A DNA stretch of 64,000 nucleotides from Halorubrum rutilum. Lineage in GTDB: Archaea > Halobacteriota > Halobacteria > Halobacteriales > Haloferacaceae. Below the pieces are notes generated by a model. That model searched no databases. It was not told the origin of the DNA and was given only the letters and a program-made list of their open reading frames with translations. This document shows positions 44,718 through 53,689 of the stretch, in pieces (position 1 is the stretch's first letter; the number at the start of each line of letters is the position of its first letter). The stretch is taken from contig NZ_JANHDN010000002.1 in the NCBI RefSeq assembly GCF_024494565.1, positions 310,001-374,000 on the forward strand, in the 5' to 3' direction. The translations under genes were made by a program, and so were the position numbers.

Positions 44718-44819
44718 ACCCGGGGAGACGAGGGGATCGGTGATAAACGACCACCGGTCGTGTGCGGCGCGCGCCACCGGGGACGGGCCTTGATGAGGGT
44801 GGCCGTCGTCGTCGGGGGC

Positions 44820-46280
44820 ATGCAGGAGTTCGACTTCCTCGTGATCGGGTCGGGGTCGGGACTGGACGTGGCGAACGCGATGGCCGGCCGGGGGAACTCG
44901 GTCGCGGTCGTCGAGGAGGGGCGGCTCGGCGGGACGTGTCTCAACCGCGGCTGTATCCCCTCGAAGCAGCTCCTCTACCACGCCGACGTGCTGGAGACGA
45001 TCGAGGGCGCCGGCGCGTTCGAGATCGACGCCGAGGTCACCGACGTGGACTTCGCGGAGATCGTCCGGAAGGTGAACGAGGACGTCTCCGAGAGCTCCGA
45101 CTCTATCCGACGCGGACTCTCCTCGTCGGACAGTCACGACCTGTTCTCGGGGACCGGGCGGTTCGTCGACGACCGCACGGTCGAGGTCGTCGACGGCGAC
45201 GACGCGGGCGCGACGCTGCGGGCCGACACCGTCCTCGTCGCGACCGGCACGCGCCCCTCGATCCCGCCGATCGACGGGATCGAGGACGTGGACTACCTCA
45301 CGAGCACCGAGGCGCTCCGGTTGGAGTCGCCCCCGGATCGCCTCGTGATCGTCGGGGGCGGCTACATCGCGGCCGAGCTCGGTCACTTCTTCGGGACGTT
45401 CGGCACCGACGTGACGGTCGTCGGCCGCCGCGAGCACCTCCTGCCGGAGGCGGACGCGGCGGTCGGCAAGGCGTTCACCGACCGCTACGCCGACCGGTTC
45501 GACGTGTACACCGGCTACGAGGCCGTCGCGGCCGACGAAACGGGCGGCGAGGTGACGGTCGAGGCCCGCCCGTACCCCGAGGCCGGCTCGGTCCGCGCGG
45601 GCGGCGAGGCGGTCGGCGTGCCCGACGAGGTCGAGGACGTGACGGTCGCGGGCGACGAACTGCTCGTCGCCGCGGGCCGCCGGCCGAACACCGACGCGCT
45701 GAACCTCGACGCGACCGGCGCCGAGACGGACGAGCGGGGGTTCGTCGAGACCGACGAGTACCTCCGGACCGACGCCGAGGGGGTGTGGGCGCTCGGCGAC
45801 GTGGTCGGCGAGTATCTGCTGAAACACAACGCGAACCACGAGGCGAAGGCCGTGATCCGGAACCTGCTCGGCGACGAGCCGGAGCCGGTCGACTACTCCG
45901 CGATGCCGTTCGCGGTGTTCGCCTCGCCCGAGGTGGCGGGGGTCGGCGCGCGCGAGCGGGACCTCCGCGAGGCCGACGCCGACTACGCCACGCGCACCTA
46001 CCCGTACGACGAGACGGCCCGCGGGAGCGCGATGCACGCCGACGGGTTCGTGAAGGTCCTCATCGACCTCGACGGGACCATCGAGGGGTGTCACATCGTC
46101 GGCCCCGAGGCGTCGAACCTGATCGAGGAGGTCGTCGTCGCGATGACCGCGGGCTCGGGGACGGTCGCGGACATCCGCGACGCGGTCCACGTCCACCCCG
46201 CGCTCTCCGAGGTCGTCGACCGGGCATTCTCCGGGCAGTTCTCGCGCGGCGGCGGTCACGACCACGGGCGTCGCTCGTGA
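44820..46280 (+). CDS. pyridine nucleotide-disulphide oxidoreductase (dihydrolipoyl dehydrogenase-like)
   Basis: A 486-residue flavoprotein. The redox disulphide is Cys40 and Cys45 in CLNRGCIPSK; IGSGSGLDVA binds FAD and VGGGYIAAELG is the NAD(P) site. The C-terminal HVHPALSEVV provides the catalytic His. GSGSG with Asp instead of Ala-Gly in the FAD loop suggests mycothione- or mercuric-reductase-like members. No E1/E2 genes are nearby, so the substrate is open. ATG at 44820 used over one nine codons upstream. Confidence 0.9.
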   Translation: MQEFDFLVIGSGSGLDVANAMAGRGNSVAVVEEGRLGGTCLNRGCIPSKQLLYHADVLETIEGAGAFEIDAEVTDVDFAEIVRKVNEDVSESSDSIRRGLSSSDSHDLFSGTGRFVDDRTVEVVDGDDAGATLRADTVLVATGTRPSIPPIDGIEDVDYLTSTEALRLESPPDRLVIVGGGYIAAELGHFFGTFGTDVTVVGRREHLLPEADAAVGKAFTDRYADRFDVYTGYEAVAADETGGEVTVEARPYPEAGSVRAGGEAVGVPDEVEDVTVAGDELLVAAGRRPNTDALNLDATGAETDERGFVETDEYLRTDAEGVWALGDVVGEYLLKHNANHEAKAVIRNLLGDEPEPVDYSAMPFAVFASPEVAGVGARERDLREADADYATRTYPYDETARGSAMHADGFVKVLIDLDGTIEGCHIVGPEASNLIEEVVVAMTAGSGTVADIRDAVHVHPALSEVVDRAFSGQFSRGGGHDHGRRS

Positions 46281-46326
46281 CACGTCATCGCATGCCGAGT
46301 CGGCGTCCGGGACACACACCCGCCGG

Positions 46327-46337
46327 TGGGTTATGTA
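46327..46337 (+). promoter_or_regulatory. TATA-like box of the DsrE-like gene
   Basis: GTGGGTTATGT ends about 26 nt before the ATG at 46363; leaderless start is likely. Confidence 0.45.
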
Positions 46338-46362
46338 CCGGTAGCGCCCATACCGGAGTACG

Positions 46363-46719
46363 ATGGCAAAAGCAGCAATCGTGATTCTCGCCGGCAACGA
46401 GTCGCACGCCGACTACGGTCGCCTCGCGAACGCGCTGGAGGCCGCGAAGGAGTTCGCCGAGACCGACGGCGACGAGCTCGAACTCATCTTCGACGGCGCC
46501 GGGACCCAGTGGATCCCGGAGCTGGAAGACGAGGAGAGCGACTACCACGAGCTCTACCAGGCGGTGCGCGACGACGCCGCGGTCTGCGACTACTGTTCCG
46601 GCGCGTTCGGCGTCGACGACGCCGTCGCCGACGCGGGCCTCGTCACGCTCGACGAGTACGACGGGCACCCGAGCGTCCGGTCGCTCGTCGACGACGACTA
46701 CGAGATCATCACGTTCTGA
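46363..46719 (+). CDS. DsrE-like protein
   Basis: A 118-residue DsrE-fold protein (IVILAGNESHADYGRLANALEAA at the N-terminus; YCSGAFG with Cys near residue 79). DsrE relatives carry sulphur in tRNA thiolation or sulphur metabolism; the paired Cys74/Cys77 in AVCDYCSG suggest a redox or sulphur role, not proven. A T-tract follows. Confidence 0.82.
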   Translation: MAKAAIVILAGNESHADYGRLANALEAAKEFAETDGDELELIFDGAGTQWIPELEDEESDYHELYQAVRDDAAVCDYCSGAFGVDDAVADAGLVTLDEYDGHPSVRSLVDDDYEIITF

Positions 46720-46743
46720 GCGCCGTTCGCGGCGCGTTCTCCC

Positions 46744-46750
46744 TTTTTTA
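46744..46750 (+). terminator. T-tract after the DsrE-like gene
   Basis: CTCCCTTTTTTAACG lies about 25 nt after the stop, a T-run after GC-rich sequence, as archaeal terminators are. Confidence 0.5.
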
Positions 46751-46769
46751 ACGACACCGATCGGTAGCG

Positions 46770-47489
46770 TCAGATAAACTCGGAGGGGTTCGGCCCGTTC
46801 GTGACGTGGACCTCGAACGGCTGCGTGCCGACGTCGTCCCGCTCGACGAGGTGCCAGTACGTCTCGGCCAGCTCGTCGGGATCGAGGAACGTGTCCGCCT
46901 CGCGGTCCGGGTCGCGCTCGCGGGCCTCGGCCGAGCCGATCTGGCCGTCGATCACGACGTGCGCGACGTGGACGCCGTCGCCGCCGAACTCCTGCGCGAT
47001 GTCCATCGCCATCCCGCGCGCGGCGAACTTCGCGGCCGTGAACCCGATCGCGCCGCCGCGGCTCCGCACCGCCGAGGTGGCGCCCGTGAATATCACCGTG
47101 CCGCCGCCGGCGTCGAGCATGTCGCCGACGGCCTCCTGCGAACAGACGAACGCGCCGCGGCCGTTGACCGCCCACGCCTCCTCGAACGCCTCGACGCTCG
47201 TGTCCATCAGGCCGGTCCACGACGCGGCGCTCGCGTGGTTGACGAGGACGTCCACCGGTCCGAACGCCTCCCGCACCGTCTCGAAGCCGTCCCGGATGGC
47301 CTCGACGTCGGTCAGGTCGACCGTGACCGCGAGCCCCTCGCCGGGGTCGGGGAGGTCGGCCGCGAGCCCCTCGACGTACTCCGTCGAGCGGGCGAACAGG
47401 GCCACCCGACAGCCCTCCGCCGCGAACTTCCGCGCGAGCGACTCCCCGAGCCCCGGACCGACGCCGGCGACGACTGCCGTGCGAGTCAT
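46770..47489 (-). CDS. SDR-family oxidoreductase with Phe in place of the catalytic Tyr
   Basis: A 239-residue short-chain dehydrogenase. GVGPGLGE (9-16) is the NAD(P) loop, Asn84 in VLVNHAS the structural Asn, and Ser139 in TGATSA the catalytic Ser. The YxxxK motif reads Phe150-x3-Lys154, so the proton-donating Tyr is missing. It may bind a cofactor without normal catalysis, or use another residue. It converges with the DsrE-like gene. Confidence 0.87.
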   Translation of the reverse strand: MTRTAVVAGVGPGLGESLARKFAAEGCRVALFARSTEYVEGLAADLPDPGEGLAVTVDLTDVEAIRDGFETVREAFGPVDVLVNHASAASWTGLMDTSVEAFEEAWAVNGRGAFVCSQEAVGDMLDAGGGTVIFTGATSAVRSRGGAIGFTAAKFAARGMAMDIAQEFGGDGVHVAHVVIDGQIGSAEARERDPDREADTFLDPDELAETYWHLVERDDVGTQPFEVHVTNGPNPSEFI

Positions 47490-47565
47490 GCCCGCGCTAC
47501 GGGCGCCCGGTTGAAAACCGTGGCCGCTCCGGCGAAGGGGGCGTGGGGACGCGGCAGCGTCGCTC

Positions 47566-47871
47566 TCATGGATTCGACCCGTCGACGGTTCCGCCCGTCG
47601 AGGGGGAGGGCCCTCGTTCGAGCGGGTGACCGCGCGGGGTGATCCCGTCGAGCCGAACGATCCGCCAGCCGTCGCCGCGACAGCGGACCGGCTCGAGGAC
47701 GGCCGTGACGGTGTCCCCGCGACCGAGCCCCCGGAGCCGCTCGCGGACCCCCTCGCTCGCGTCGATCGCCTGGTAGGTCCGCCCGTCGACGCCGTACAGG
47801 GTCACCGCCCCGTCGCGGTTCGGTTCCGCCGCGAGCGTGCATCGCCGTCGAACCGCGTCGGTCGCTCTCAT
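47566..47871 (-). CDS. small protein of unknown function
   Basis: A 101-residue protein with predicted beta strands (AVTLYGVDGRTYQAID, DTVTAVLEPV and GWRIVRLD). It starts at an ATG with a TATA-like GTTTTATGC about 27 nt upstream. It may be a haloarchaeal-only family; I cannot name it. Confidence 0.6.
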   Translation of the reverse strand: MRATDAVRRRCTLAAEPNRDGAVTLYGVDGRTYQAIDASEGVRERLRGLGRGDTVTAVLEPVRCRGDGWRIVRLDGITPRGHPLERGPSPSTGGTVDGSNP

Positions 47872-48002
47872 GGTTTGGCGGGCGTCACGGCACGGCATAA
47901 AACGAACTATGAGGCCATCGTACGGCGACGGACGGCTATTGAACGCTTCCGACGCAACCCGAGATCGTCGCGGACCGCGACCCGGAGGAGTCCGGACCGA
48001 CC

Positions 48003-49511
48003 TCACCCCTCAGTGGCCGCCCGGAGCTCCGGGAAGTACCGGCCGTGGAAGTCGAACGGGACCGCGTGCGGCAGCGTCGCCCGGGCGCGTTCGGCGAACG
48101 TCTCGCCGTCGAGGACGAGCAGGCGCGACCGGTCGGCGTCGACGTCGAGCGCGACGGTCAGCACGACGCCCTCGTCCTCGCGCTCGCCGTCGGGCGCCGG
48201 GACGAAGATCGGCTCGCCGAAGTAGTCGCCGCCCGCGTCGAAGGTCTCCGCGGTCCCCGACTCGGCGTCCAGCTTCACGACGCGTCGGGCCCACTCGGTG
48301 ACCGGCGCCTCCATCCCCATCGCGTAGACGTACCGGTGCTCGCGGCACCACCGCGCGGGCGACGCGGTCGGGAGCGCGGTCCCGCCGTCGTACAGCGCCT
48401 CGCGGGAGACCGCGGCGCCGTCGCGGTCGGCCTCGCCCGCGCCGTCGTACCTGTCCGCGCCGGTCGCCGCTCCGAGGTCCAGGGTGAACCGGTCGACCCG
48501 ACCGACGATGGCGCCCATCTCGCCGGCGCGGACGTTCTCCAGGTACAGCGAGTCGATCGCGGTCGCGTCCGGGACCGTCTCCAGGTCGAAGACGACCTCG
48601 GTCCCCCCGTCCCGCTCGAAGGCGTTGACGTGGTGGAAGCCGAAGACGGGGGCCGCGGTCGGCTCCGCGACGACGTCGCCCGTCGTCCGGTCCAGCACGA
48701 CGATCCGCGTCCCGCGCTCGGGCTCCCACTCGAACTGCTCGATGAACGGGGGCTGCCGCCCCGGCTTCAGGAACCGGCGCGGGTCGAGCCGGAGCGGGAA
48801 CTCAGTCAGCACGACGTACCGCGGCGTGAGCGCGAAGCTGTGCATGTACGCCGGTCGGTCGGTCTCGACGCTGCCGACGTGGCGCCGGTCCCCGTCGGCG
48901 GTCCACGCGGTGACGTGGTACCGGCTGGTGCGCCCGAACTCGGTGTCGACGGTGACGAGCGCGCCGGTCGCCGGGTCGCGCTTGAAGTGGGCACAGGAGA
49001 GCTGGCCGCTCGGCGCGTCGCCGTCGCGGTCGGCGTACCCCGTCGCTTCGAGCGTGTCCGGGTCGAACCGGACGCCCCGCGGCGACTCGGTCAGGGCGAC
49101 GTACGCGTCGCCGACCCGCTCGGCGACGATGTTCGCGTTGTCGTACGGGTCCGTGAGGAAGGTCGCCAGCCGCGAGCGGAGCGTCGTCTCGCCGGTGGCG
49201 AAGCCGCCCTCGAACGCGCCGCTCGTCGCCGCCTCGTACGCGTCCGTCCGGAGGAAGCGGTTGCGGTAGTGGACCGCGTCGCCGTCGCCGTCGGTCACCG
49301 ACCCGGCCTTGTCGCCCGGATCGAACGTGAAGCGGTACAACATCGCGAGCCCGTCGAACCAGTGGTCCACCTCGCCCCCGTCCGGGAACGAGAACGCCCC
49401 GGGACCGTTGCGGATCAGGCTCCCTCGGAGCCACGCGGGGAGGTCGCCGCGCACCGGAAGCGACGCGGCCGCCTCATCGCGGAGCGAGTGGAACCCGGCG
49501 TGCGAGTCCAT
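48003..49511 (-). CDS. carotenoid oxygenase (CCD/RPE65 family)
   Basis: A 502-residue seven-bladed propeller enzyme that cleaves carotenoid double bases at a non-haem iron. Four iron-ligand histidines are in AHFKRD (about 174), MHSFAL (about 223), FHHVNAF (about 291) and DFHGRYF (about 488). N-terminal LRGSLIRNGPGAFSF is the family start. A role in retinal supply is possible but no rhodopsin gene is nearby. Confidence 0.92.
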   Translation of the reverse strand: MDSHAGFHSLRDEAAASLPVRGDLPAWLRGSLIRNGPGAFSFPDGGEVDHWFDGLAMLYRFTFDPGDKAGSVTDGDGDAVHYRNRFLRTDAYEAATSGAFEGGFATGETTLRSRLATFLTDPYDNANIVAERVGDAYVALTESPRGVRFDPDTLEATGYADRDGDAPSGQLSCAHFKRDPATGALVTVDTEFGRTSRYHVTAWTADGDRRHVGSVETDRPAYMHSFALTPRYVVLTEFPLRLDPRRFLKPGRQPPFIEQFEWEPERGTRIVVLDRTTGDVVAEPTAAPVFGFHHVNAFERDGGTEVVFDLETVPDATAIDSLYLENVRAGEMGAIVGRVDRFTLDLGAATGADRYDGAGEADRDGAAVSREALYDGGTALPTASPARWCREHRYVYAMGMEAPVTEWARRVVKLDAESGTAETFDAGGDYFGEPIFVPAPDGEREDEGVVLTVALDVDADRSRLLVLDGETFAERARATLPHAVPFDFHGRYFPELRAATEG

Positions 49512-49608
49512 GACGGATCCCCGGGACGCGGCGGGCTAAGGTCTGACGGCGGACCGGGACGGGCGAGGCCGCCGACTCGCGCCGGTTCGGCCCGAACCAC
49601 CCGCGCCG

Positions 49609-49660
49609 GGTCGACGTCGGCGATTCACGCCTGGTCGACATCGGCGATTCAGACCGGATC
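49609..49660 (-). repeat. 24 bp tandem repeat at the end of the deaminase-like gene
   Basis: Units GGTCGAC(G/A)TCGGCGATTCA... start at 49609 and 49633, with a partial third from 49657. The TCA of the second unit is the gene's stop codon on the minus strand and the first unit repeats it. Third example in this window of a stop-spanning duplication. Confidence 0.75.
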
Positions 49661-50077
49661 GACGTCGACGACGGTCGAGAGCCGCGCGTTCTCCTTGATC
49701 CGGACCCCGGCGCCGCCGACCGACAGCGGGACTCGCGGGAGCGCCGTGACGCGGAGCGTCGGATGGAAGGCGCCCCGCTCCAGCAGCGCGTCCCGCGTCT
49801 GGACGGTGAACCGCAGGTCGTCCCCGGCGATCGACTCGTTGTACTCGACGAGGTACGTGCCGGCGTCGAGCGACCACCACCCGTACTCGTCGTCCGGGTC
49901 GCGCTTCTCTCGCTCGCACGGTTCGACGGCCGCGGCCTCCAGCTCGTCGCCGCCGAAGTCGACGCGGCCCGGCCCGGTGACCTCGCGGACCTCGGCGACC
50001 GTCAGGTCGACGCCGTCTCCCTCGGTCTGGGTCGGTTCGTGGACGAGTCCGTCGATGTGAGTCGCGTACGATGACAT
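49649..50077 (-). CDS. dCTP deaminase/dUTPase family protein
   Basis: A 142-residue protein of the dUTPase-like fold: GVDLTVAEV near the start and YLVEYNESI, FHPTLRVTALPRVPLS. Families of this type deaminate dCTP or hydrolyse dUTP. Key active-site residues cannot be matched confidently, so it may be a divergent member. It has a TATA-like ATTTTACG about 27-34 nt before the start. Confidence 0.75.
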   Translation of the reverse strand: MSSYATHIDGLVHEPTQTEGDGVDLTVAEVREVTGPGRVDFGGDELEAAAVEPCEREKRDPDDEYGWWSLDAGTYLVEYNESIAGDDLRFTVQTRDALLERGAFHPTLRVTALPRVPLSVGGAGVRIKENARLSTVVDVDPV

Positions 50078-50176
50078 CGACGGACGCCTTACCGGCGAAG
50101 CGACGTAAAATCACGCGGCGTTCGGGGGAGGGACCCGCGCTGTCGCTCCCCGTCGTGCGGTTTTCGCTTATAAGTG

Positions 50177-50212
50177 AGTGGGTTGGGGCGGATTTGAACC
50201 GCCGGCCTCCTC
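50177..50212 (-). other. left attachment site: 36 bp tRNA-Val 3' fragment
   Basis: These 36 bp are identical to 61499-61534, which is the 3' half of the intact tRNA-Val gene (T-arm and 3' acceptor strand) plus two flanking bases. The rest of the tRNA is missing here and the next bases differ, so it is a remnant generated by integration, not a functional tRNA. Confidence 0.9.
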
Positions 50213-50320
50213 AGCGCCTCTCGCGCCCGCCTGCGGCGGATACGGCGCTCCCGCGGAGTCAAGATCTGCAGAATAACGCCGCGCACGTACCACACAGGGT
50301 CAGGCGATTCGGAAACACCG

Positions 50321-51322
50321 ATGACCCGACAAATCGAACCCGAACGCGCAGTAGAACGGTATCTAAACGAACGCCGGGCGGACATTTCCGAGTCCACCTA
50401 TTACAACCACTCGTCCCTGCTGTCACAGTTCATTGAGTGGTGTGAGGCCGAAGATCTGGACTACGTCAACGAACTCGACGGGTTCCACATCTCCGACTTC
50501 AAGATCCACCGCCGGGATGAGGACGGCATCAACAAAGTTACTCTCTATAATCAGATGACTGTCCTTCGGGTCTTTCTCCGATGGTGTGAATCACGCAGTC
50601 TGGCTGAAGGCCTCGCGGAGAACATCCTGATGCCGGTTCCCGAAGAGGACTCTCGGGATACGATGATCGACTCGGAGACGGCGGCACAGATCCTCCAGTA
50701 CCTCCAGAAGTACGAACACGGGACGTTGAAACATACGGTGTTCTCGCTCCTGTGGGACACGGGGTTCCGTGTGGGAACTCTCCGAGCGGTCGATCTCGAA
50801 GACTACCACTCAGAGGAACAGTTCATTGAGGTGGAGCATCGTGCGGAGACTGGTACACCGCTCAAGAACAAGTACGGAGCCGAACGTGAAGTGAACCTCC
50901 ACGAGTGGGTGTGCGACGTGATCGACGACTACATAGAGATGTACAGGCACGATGTAACCGATGACCACGGACGAGAACCGCTGATCACTACGCAACAAGG
51001 TCGACCTGTTCGGTCGAACATACGCGGCCACATCAACTCGATGACGCGGCCCTGCGTGTACGCGGATAGCTGTCCCCACGATAGGAACCCCGATAGTTGC
51101 GAAGCCGCACAGCGGCGCGACGCGGCCGCACGGTGTCCCGGTTCAGTTCCGCCTCACGCAATTCGTCGTTCTGCGATCACGGCATGGCTCAACGACGGCC
51201 ACACGAAGGAACTCCTCTCCGATAGGATGAACGTCTCCGTGAAGACGCTGGAGAAGCACTACGATGCTCGGACGGAGAGCGAAAAGCGGGAACTTCGCCG
51301 CGAGGAGTTCGGGATGGAGTAG
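50321..51322 (+). CDS. tyrosine recombinase (integrase) with zinc-binding insertion
   Basis: A 333-residue XerC/D-type integrase. A SAM-like N-terminal domain (about 8-100) is followed by the catalytic domain: Arg150 in TGFRVGTLR, His279-Arg282 in HAIRR, and nucleophile Tyr314 in EKHYD. Four cysteines (245, 251, 260, 272) form a Cys-rich insertion before the HxxR motif, probably zinc-binding, as in some haloarchaeal integrases. It lies 109 bp inside the left attachment site, pointing inward. Confidence 0.93.
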   Translation: MTRQIEPERAVERYLNERRADISESTYYNHSSLLSQFIEWCEAEDLDYVNELDGFHISDFKIHRRDEDGINKVTLYNQMTVLRVFLRWCESRSLAEGLAENILMPVPEEDSRDTMIDSETAAQILQYLQKYEHGTLKHTVFSLLWDTGFRVGTLRAVDLEDYHSEEQFIEVEHRAETGTPLKNKYGAEREVNLHEWVCDVIDDYIEMYRHDVTDDHGREPLITTQQGRPVRSNIRGHINSMTRPCVYADSCPHDRNPDSCEAAQRRDAAARCPGSVPPHAIRRSAITAWLNDGHTKELLSDRMNVSVKTLEKHYDARTESEKRELRREEFGME

Positions 51323-51499
51323 CGAAGCCGTTTCTCCAAGCAAATCCTGCCCGCAACTCCGGGGGTTCGAGTGCCCAAGACAGTCCTCAATCTCTTTGAT
51401 TTATTTTCTGGAATGGTGACGCCGTCTGCGTATTTCGGTATCTATTTCCCCTTGGACGTTGTCTATAGGGTGAAGGCAGATTCTCGCGGGACTCCCAAC

Positions 51500-51512
51500 T
51501 TGCGAGTCGCAA
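51500..51512. promoter_or_regulatory. TTGCGA-G-TCGCAA dyad upstream of the primase gene
   Basis: TTGCGAGTCGCAA is a perfect 6-1-6 palindrome 82 bp before the ATG at 51594. The same half-site recurs in the three modules at 53361, 56061 and 61183. It is probably a site for an element-encoded DNA-binding protein. Confidence 0.6.
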
Positions 51513-51593
51513 CTATCGGTTCCTCTCTGAGTATCACTTCATTGAGGCGGAGAGGATCGCGAATTGCTGTGACCCTTCATTATTTTCTGACAT

Positions 51594-53237
51594 ATGAGTA
51601 CAGATACATCTACGTCGAAAACGTCATCCAGTACAGAGAGAAAATCGAACAACGACTGCGCGTGCGTCCAGTACGGTTTCTCTGACGAAAAGGGGCCGCA
51701 CCGGGAACCGAAACTCCGAACGATCTTCGATCCCATTCCCGAGGGTGCCAAGACTGCCAGCCCCATCTACAAGCTACCGAGTGAGCAGTATGAACGGCAA
51801 GACGAGTTCGAGACGGGTTACGAGATCAAGGGTGGTTCCTCGATAGCGAAGGAAATTCAGGACGAGTGTGAAGAGGATGATCGTGTCCTCTGTCCCGTTC
51901 ACATTGAGTCCGACGCATACCACGATGTGGGGCCGAAGACGCTCATCTCGTGGTTTCAGGAGTTCGTCGATGATTATCTTGAAGTTCCGTTCAACACGTG
52001 TACGCTCTACTTCTCGGGGAATCGATCCATCCACGTTCACGTTCCCCGGTTCGTATCGGGAGAAGACGATCGGGAAGGGCTGAAGGAATTGGCTGAGTCC
52101 TTCTGCGAGGAGGCCGGGGCAGACCTTGATTTGGGGCTGTATTCGCGAAAGCGGCTTTTCAGGCTTCCCGGTGTCGAACACGCGAAGTCTGGCATGCCGA
52201 AGGTCGAGATCGAATCAACCTGGAATCATAATCGCATCTTCCGTGAGGCAAACGGATCAAACCCAACCACGTATTCATCATACGCCGACGTACTGTGGGA
52301 TGTATACGTTCAAGAGCCGCTGACCTTCGAGACACCCATTCCTTCCAGAAACAGACCTCGAAGCCTGTTTCAGGTTCTAAACCCCAAGAAGACCCTCTTG
52401 GAGTTCGCGCACGATGAGTCGGGAAGCGAGATCGAGACTCCCCTCATCGAGCAGGTGGCGTATCCCGAAAACCCCGCTGACGTTCCAGAGTGGTCGATGT
52501 ACAACACGCAAGAGTTCTCCCCGTATGCTCTCGCCTCCGGAAACCCTCGAAGTGTCGCCGCAGTTCGCGTCAAAGGCGGGCCGTTCGCTCGGAGAGACAA
52601 GCGCGGAGGCGCGACAATGGTACCGGCGTACTTCTACGGTGCTATTGGGTGTAACGGCGGGTTCACAAAGCAGGACGTCCACGCGCCGCTCCAGTTGTCG
52701 AAGAAGGACTACCGGAAGTGGGACTACGAAGTCGGCGAGAAGATCGTCATCATCGGCGGGAAGAGTGGGAGTTCCCGGATCTTCAGCGTCTCCTCGTGGG
52801 AAGCCACCGTGGTCGGTCATGCGCTGATGAGTGACGAGGGCGGGCGAGACACCGCGCTCAACTACCTCTCCAAGCAGGGATACAACGTTGGTGCGTCTGG
52901 TTCTACCGGATCGAACTCGAATGGGACAACTACATCGACGTCAGGCGAGTTCAGCAGAGAAACAGGGACGATTTGGCCCGCTCGCGAGAACTGGAACACG
53001 GACGTAGAAGGCCTCCAATGGAAAGCCGAACAGGATGGTATTGGTACGCTTTCGCACAAGGAACGAGTCCGTGTTGCGTGTCGCCATCTCCAGAACGGCT
53101 GGCAAGCAACGTGGGAGTGGTTCGAGGAACAGTTCGGCCCCACGTTCAAGCCCGAGATCACATGGCAATTCCTCAAGGGGATTGTCGAAGACTTCGAAGA
53201 GTACAATCACGTAGACGTACCCCCGAAGCCCGCGTGA
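51594..53237 (+). CDS. archaeo-eukaryotic primase-like replication protein
   Basis: A 547-residue protein. VHIESDA (102-108) carries Glu105 and Asp107, the metal-binding pair, and SGNRSIHVHV (141-150) matches the S-x-H motif of AEP primases. KRLFRLPGVEH follows as the third conserved region. The C-terminal half is unassigned. A Ser/Thr-rich N-terminus and a Gly/Ser/Asn linker near 425-450 are present. It is likely the element's replication initiator/primase. Confidence 0.82.
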   Translation: MSTDTSTSKTSSSTERKSNNDCACVQYGFSDEKGPHREPKLRTIFDPIPEGAKTASPIYKLPSEQYERQDEFETGYEIKGGSSIAKEIQDECEEDDRVLCPVHIESDAYHDVGPKTLISWFQEFVDDYLEVPFNTCTLYFSGNRSIHVHVPRFVSGEDDREGLKELAESFCEEAGADLDLGLYSRKRLFRLPGVEHAKSGMPKVEIESTWNHNRIFREANGSNPTTYSSYADVLWDVYVQEPLTFETPIPSRNRPRSLFQVLNPKKTLLEFAHDESGSEIETPLIEQVAYPENPADVPEWSMYNTQEFSPYALASGNPRSVAAVRVKGGPFARRDKRGGATMVPAYFYGAIGCNGGFTKQDVHAPLQLSKKDYRKWDYEVGEKIVIIGGKSGSSRIFSVSSWEATVVGHALMSDEGGRDTALNYLSKQGYNVGASGSTGSNSNGTTTSTSGEFSRETGTIWPARENWNTDVEGLQWKAEQDGIGTLSHKERVRVACRHLQNGWQATWEWFEEQFGPTFKPEITWQFLKGIVEDFEEYNHVDVPPKPA

Positions 53238-53689
53238 TGCCCATTCTCGCGTACTGTCTGGACAGATACTGTCTACCTTTCACGTAGGGACGTGACTATC
53301 CTACTTCGATAATGAAATCAGCACTTGTTCTTTATTCCTCATACAACACACGACCCTGCCACTAAGTTATGTTGCGAAAACGCAGTAAGGCAGAGGGGAA
53401 GTCTTCTCTTCCGTCATATCCATTTATAATAGAATAACAGGATTCCAGCGACCAGTTTCCCTGATAACGAATGACGCACCTCTATTCGTCAACAGCAAGC
53501 TGGTCACGCCGTCCAAATGCTCCGCGAGACCGCCCGCCAACCTATGACTTTCTACCGGACCCGCGGCCCGCCGACTGCGTAATCTCCCGCTCTACTCCCC
53601 CGATTAGCGAGTCGAGATACCACTTTGACGGACTTCTTTCAGAGGTCGGCACTACGCACAGCGATGCCGACAACTGTAAAAAGCATGTC
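53238..53689. other. 452 bp non-coding interval with module 1
   Basis: Contains the 168 bp repeated module described separately. An 83-codon frame (53471-53722) exists but is Ser/Arg-rich, unlike the acidic local proteome, and is rejected. Confidence 0.6.
53361..53528 (+). repeat. regulatory-type module, copy 1
   Basis: Begins CACTAAGTTATGTTGCG, then a TGCG-AAAA-CGCA dyad (53373-53384), a TATA-like TTTATAAT at 53423-53430 and a block beginning GTCAACAGCAAG. It is collinear with copy 2 over 168 bp, with near-identity at both ends. Confidence 0.7.

Noticed and set aside
50177..50212. Second tRNA-Val gene at the left element end
   Set aside because: Only the 3' half is present, so it cannot fold as a tRNA.
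51371..51685. 104-codon frame before the primase gene
   Set aside because: Basic composition and overlap with the primase start; no motif.
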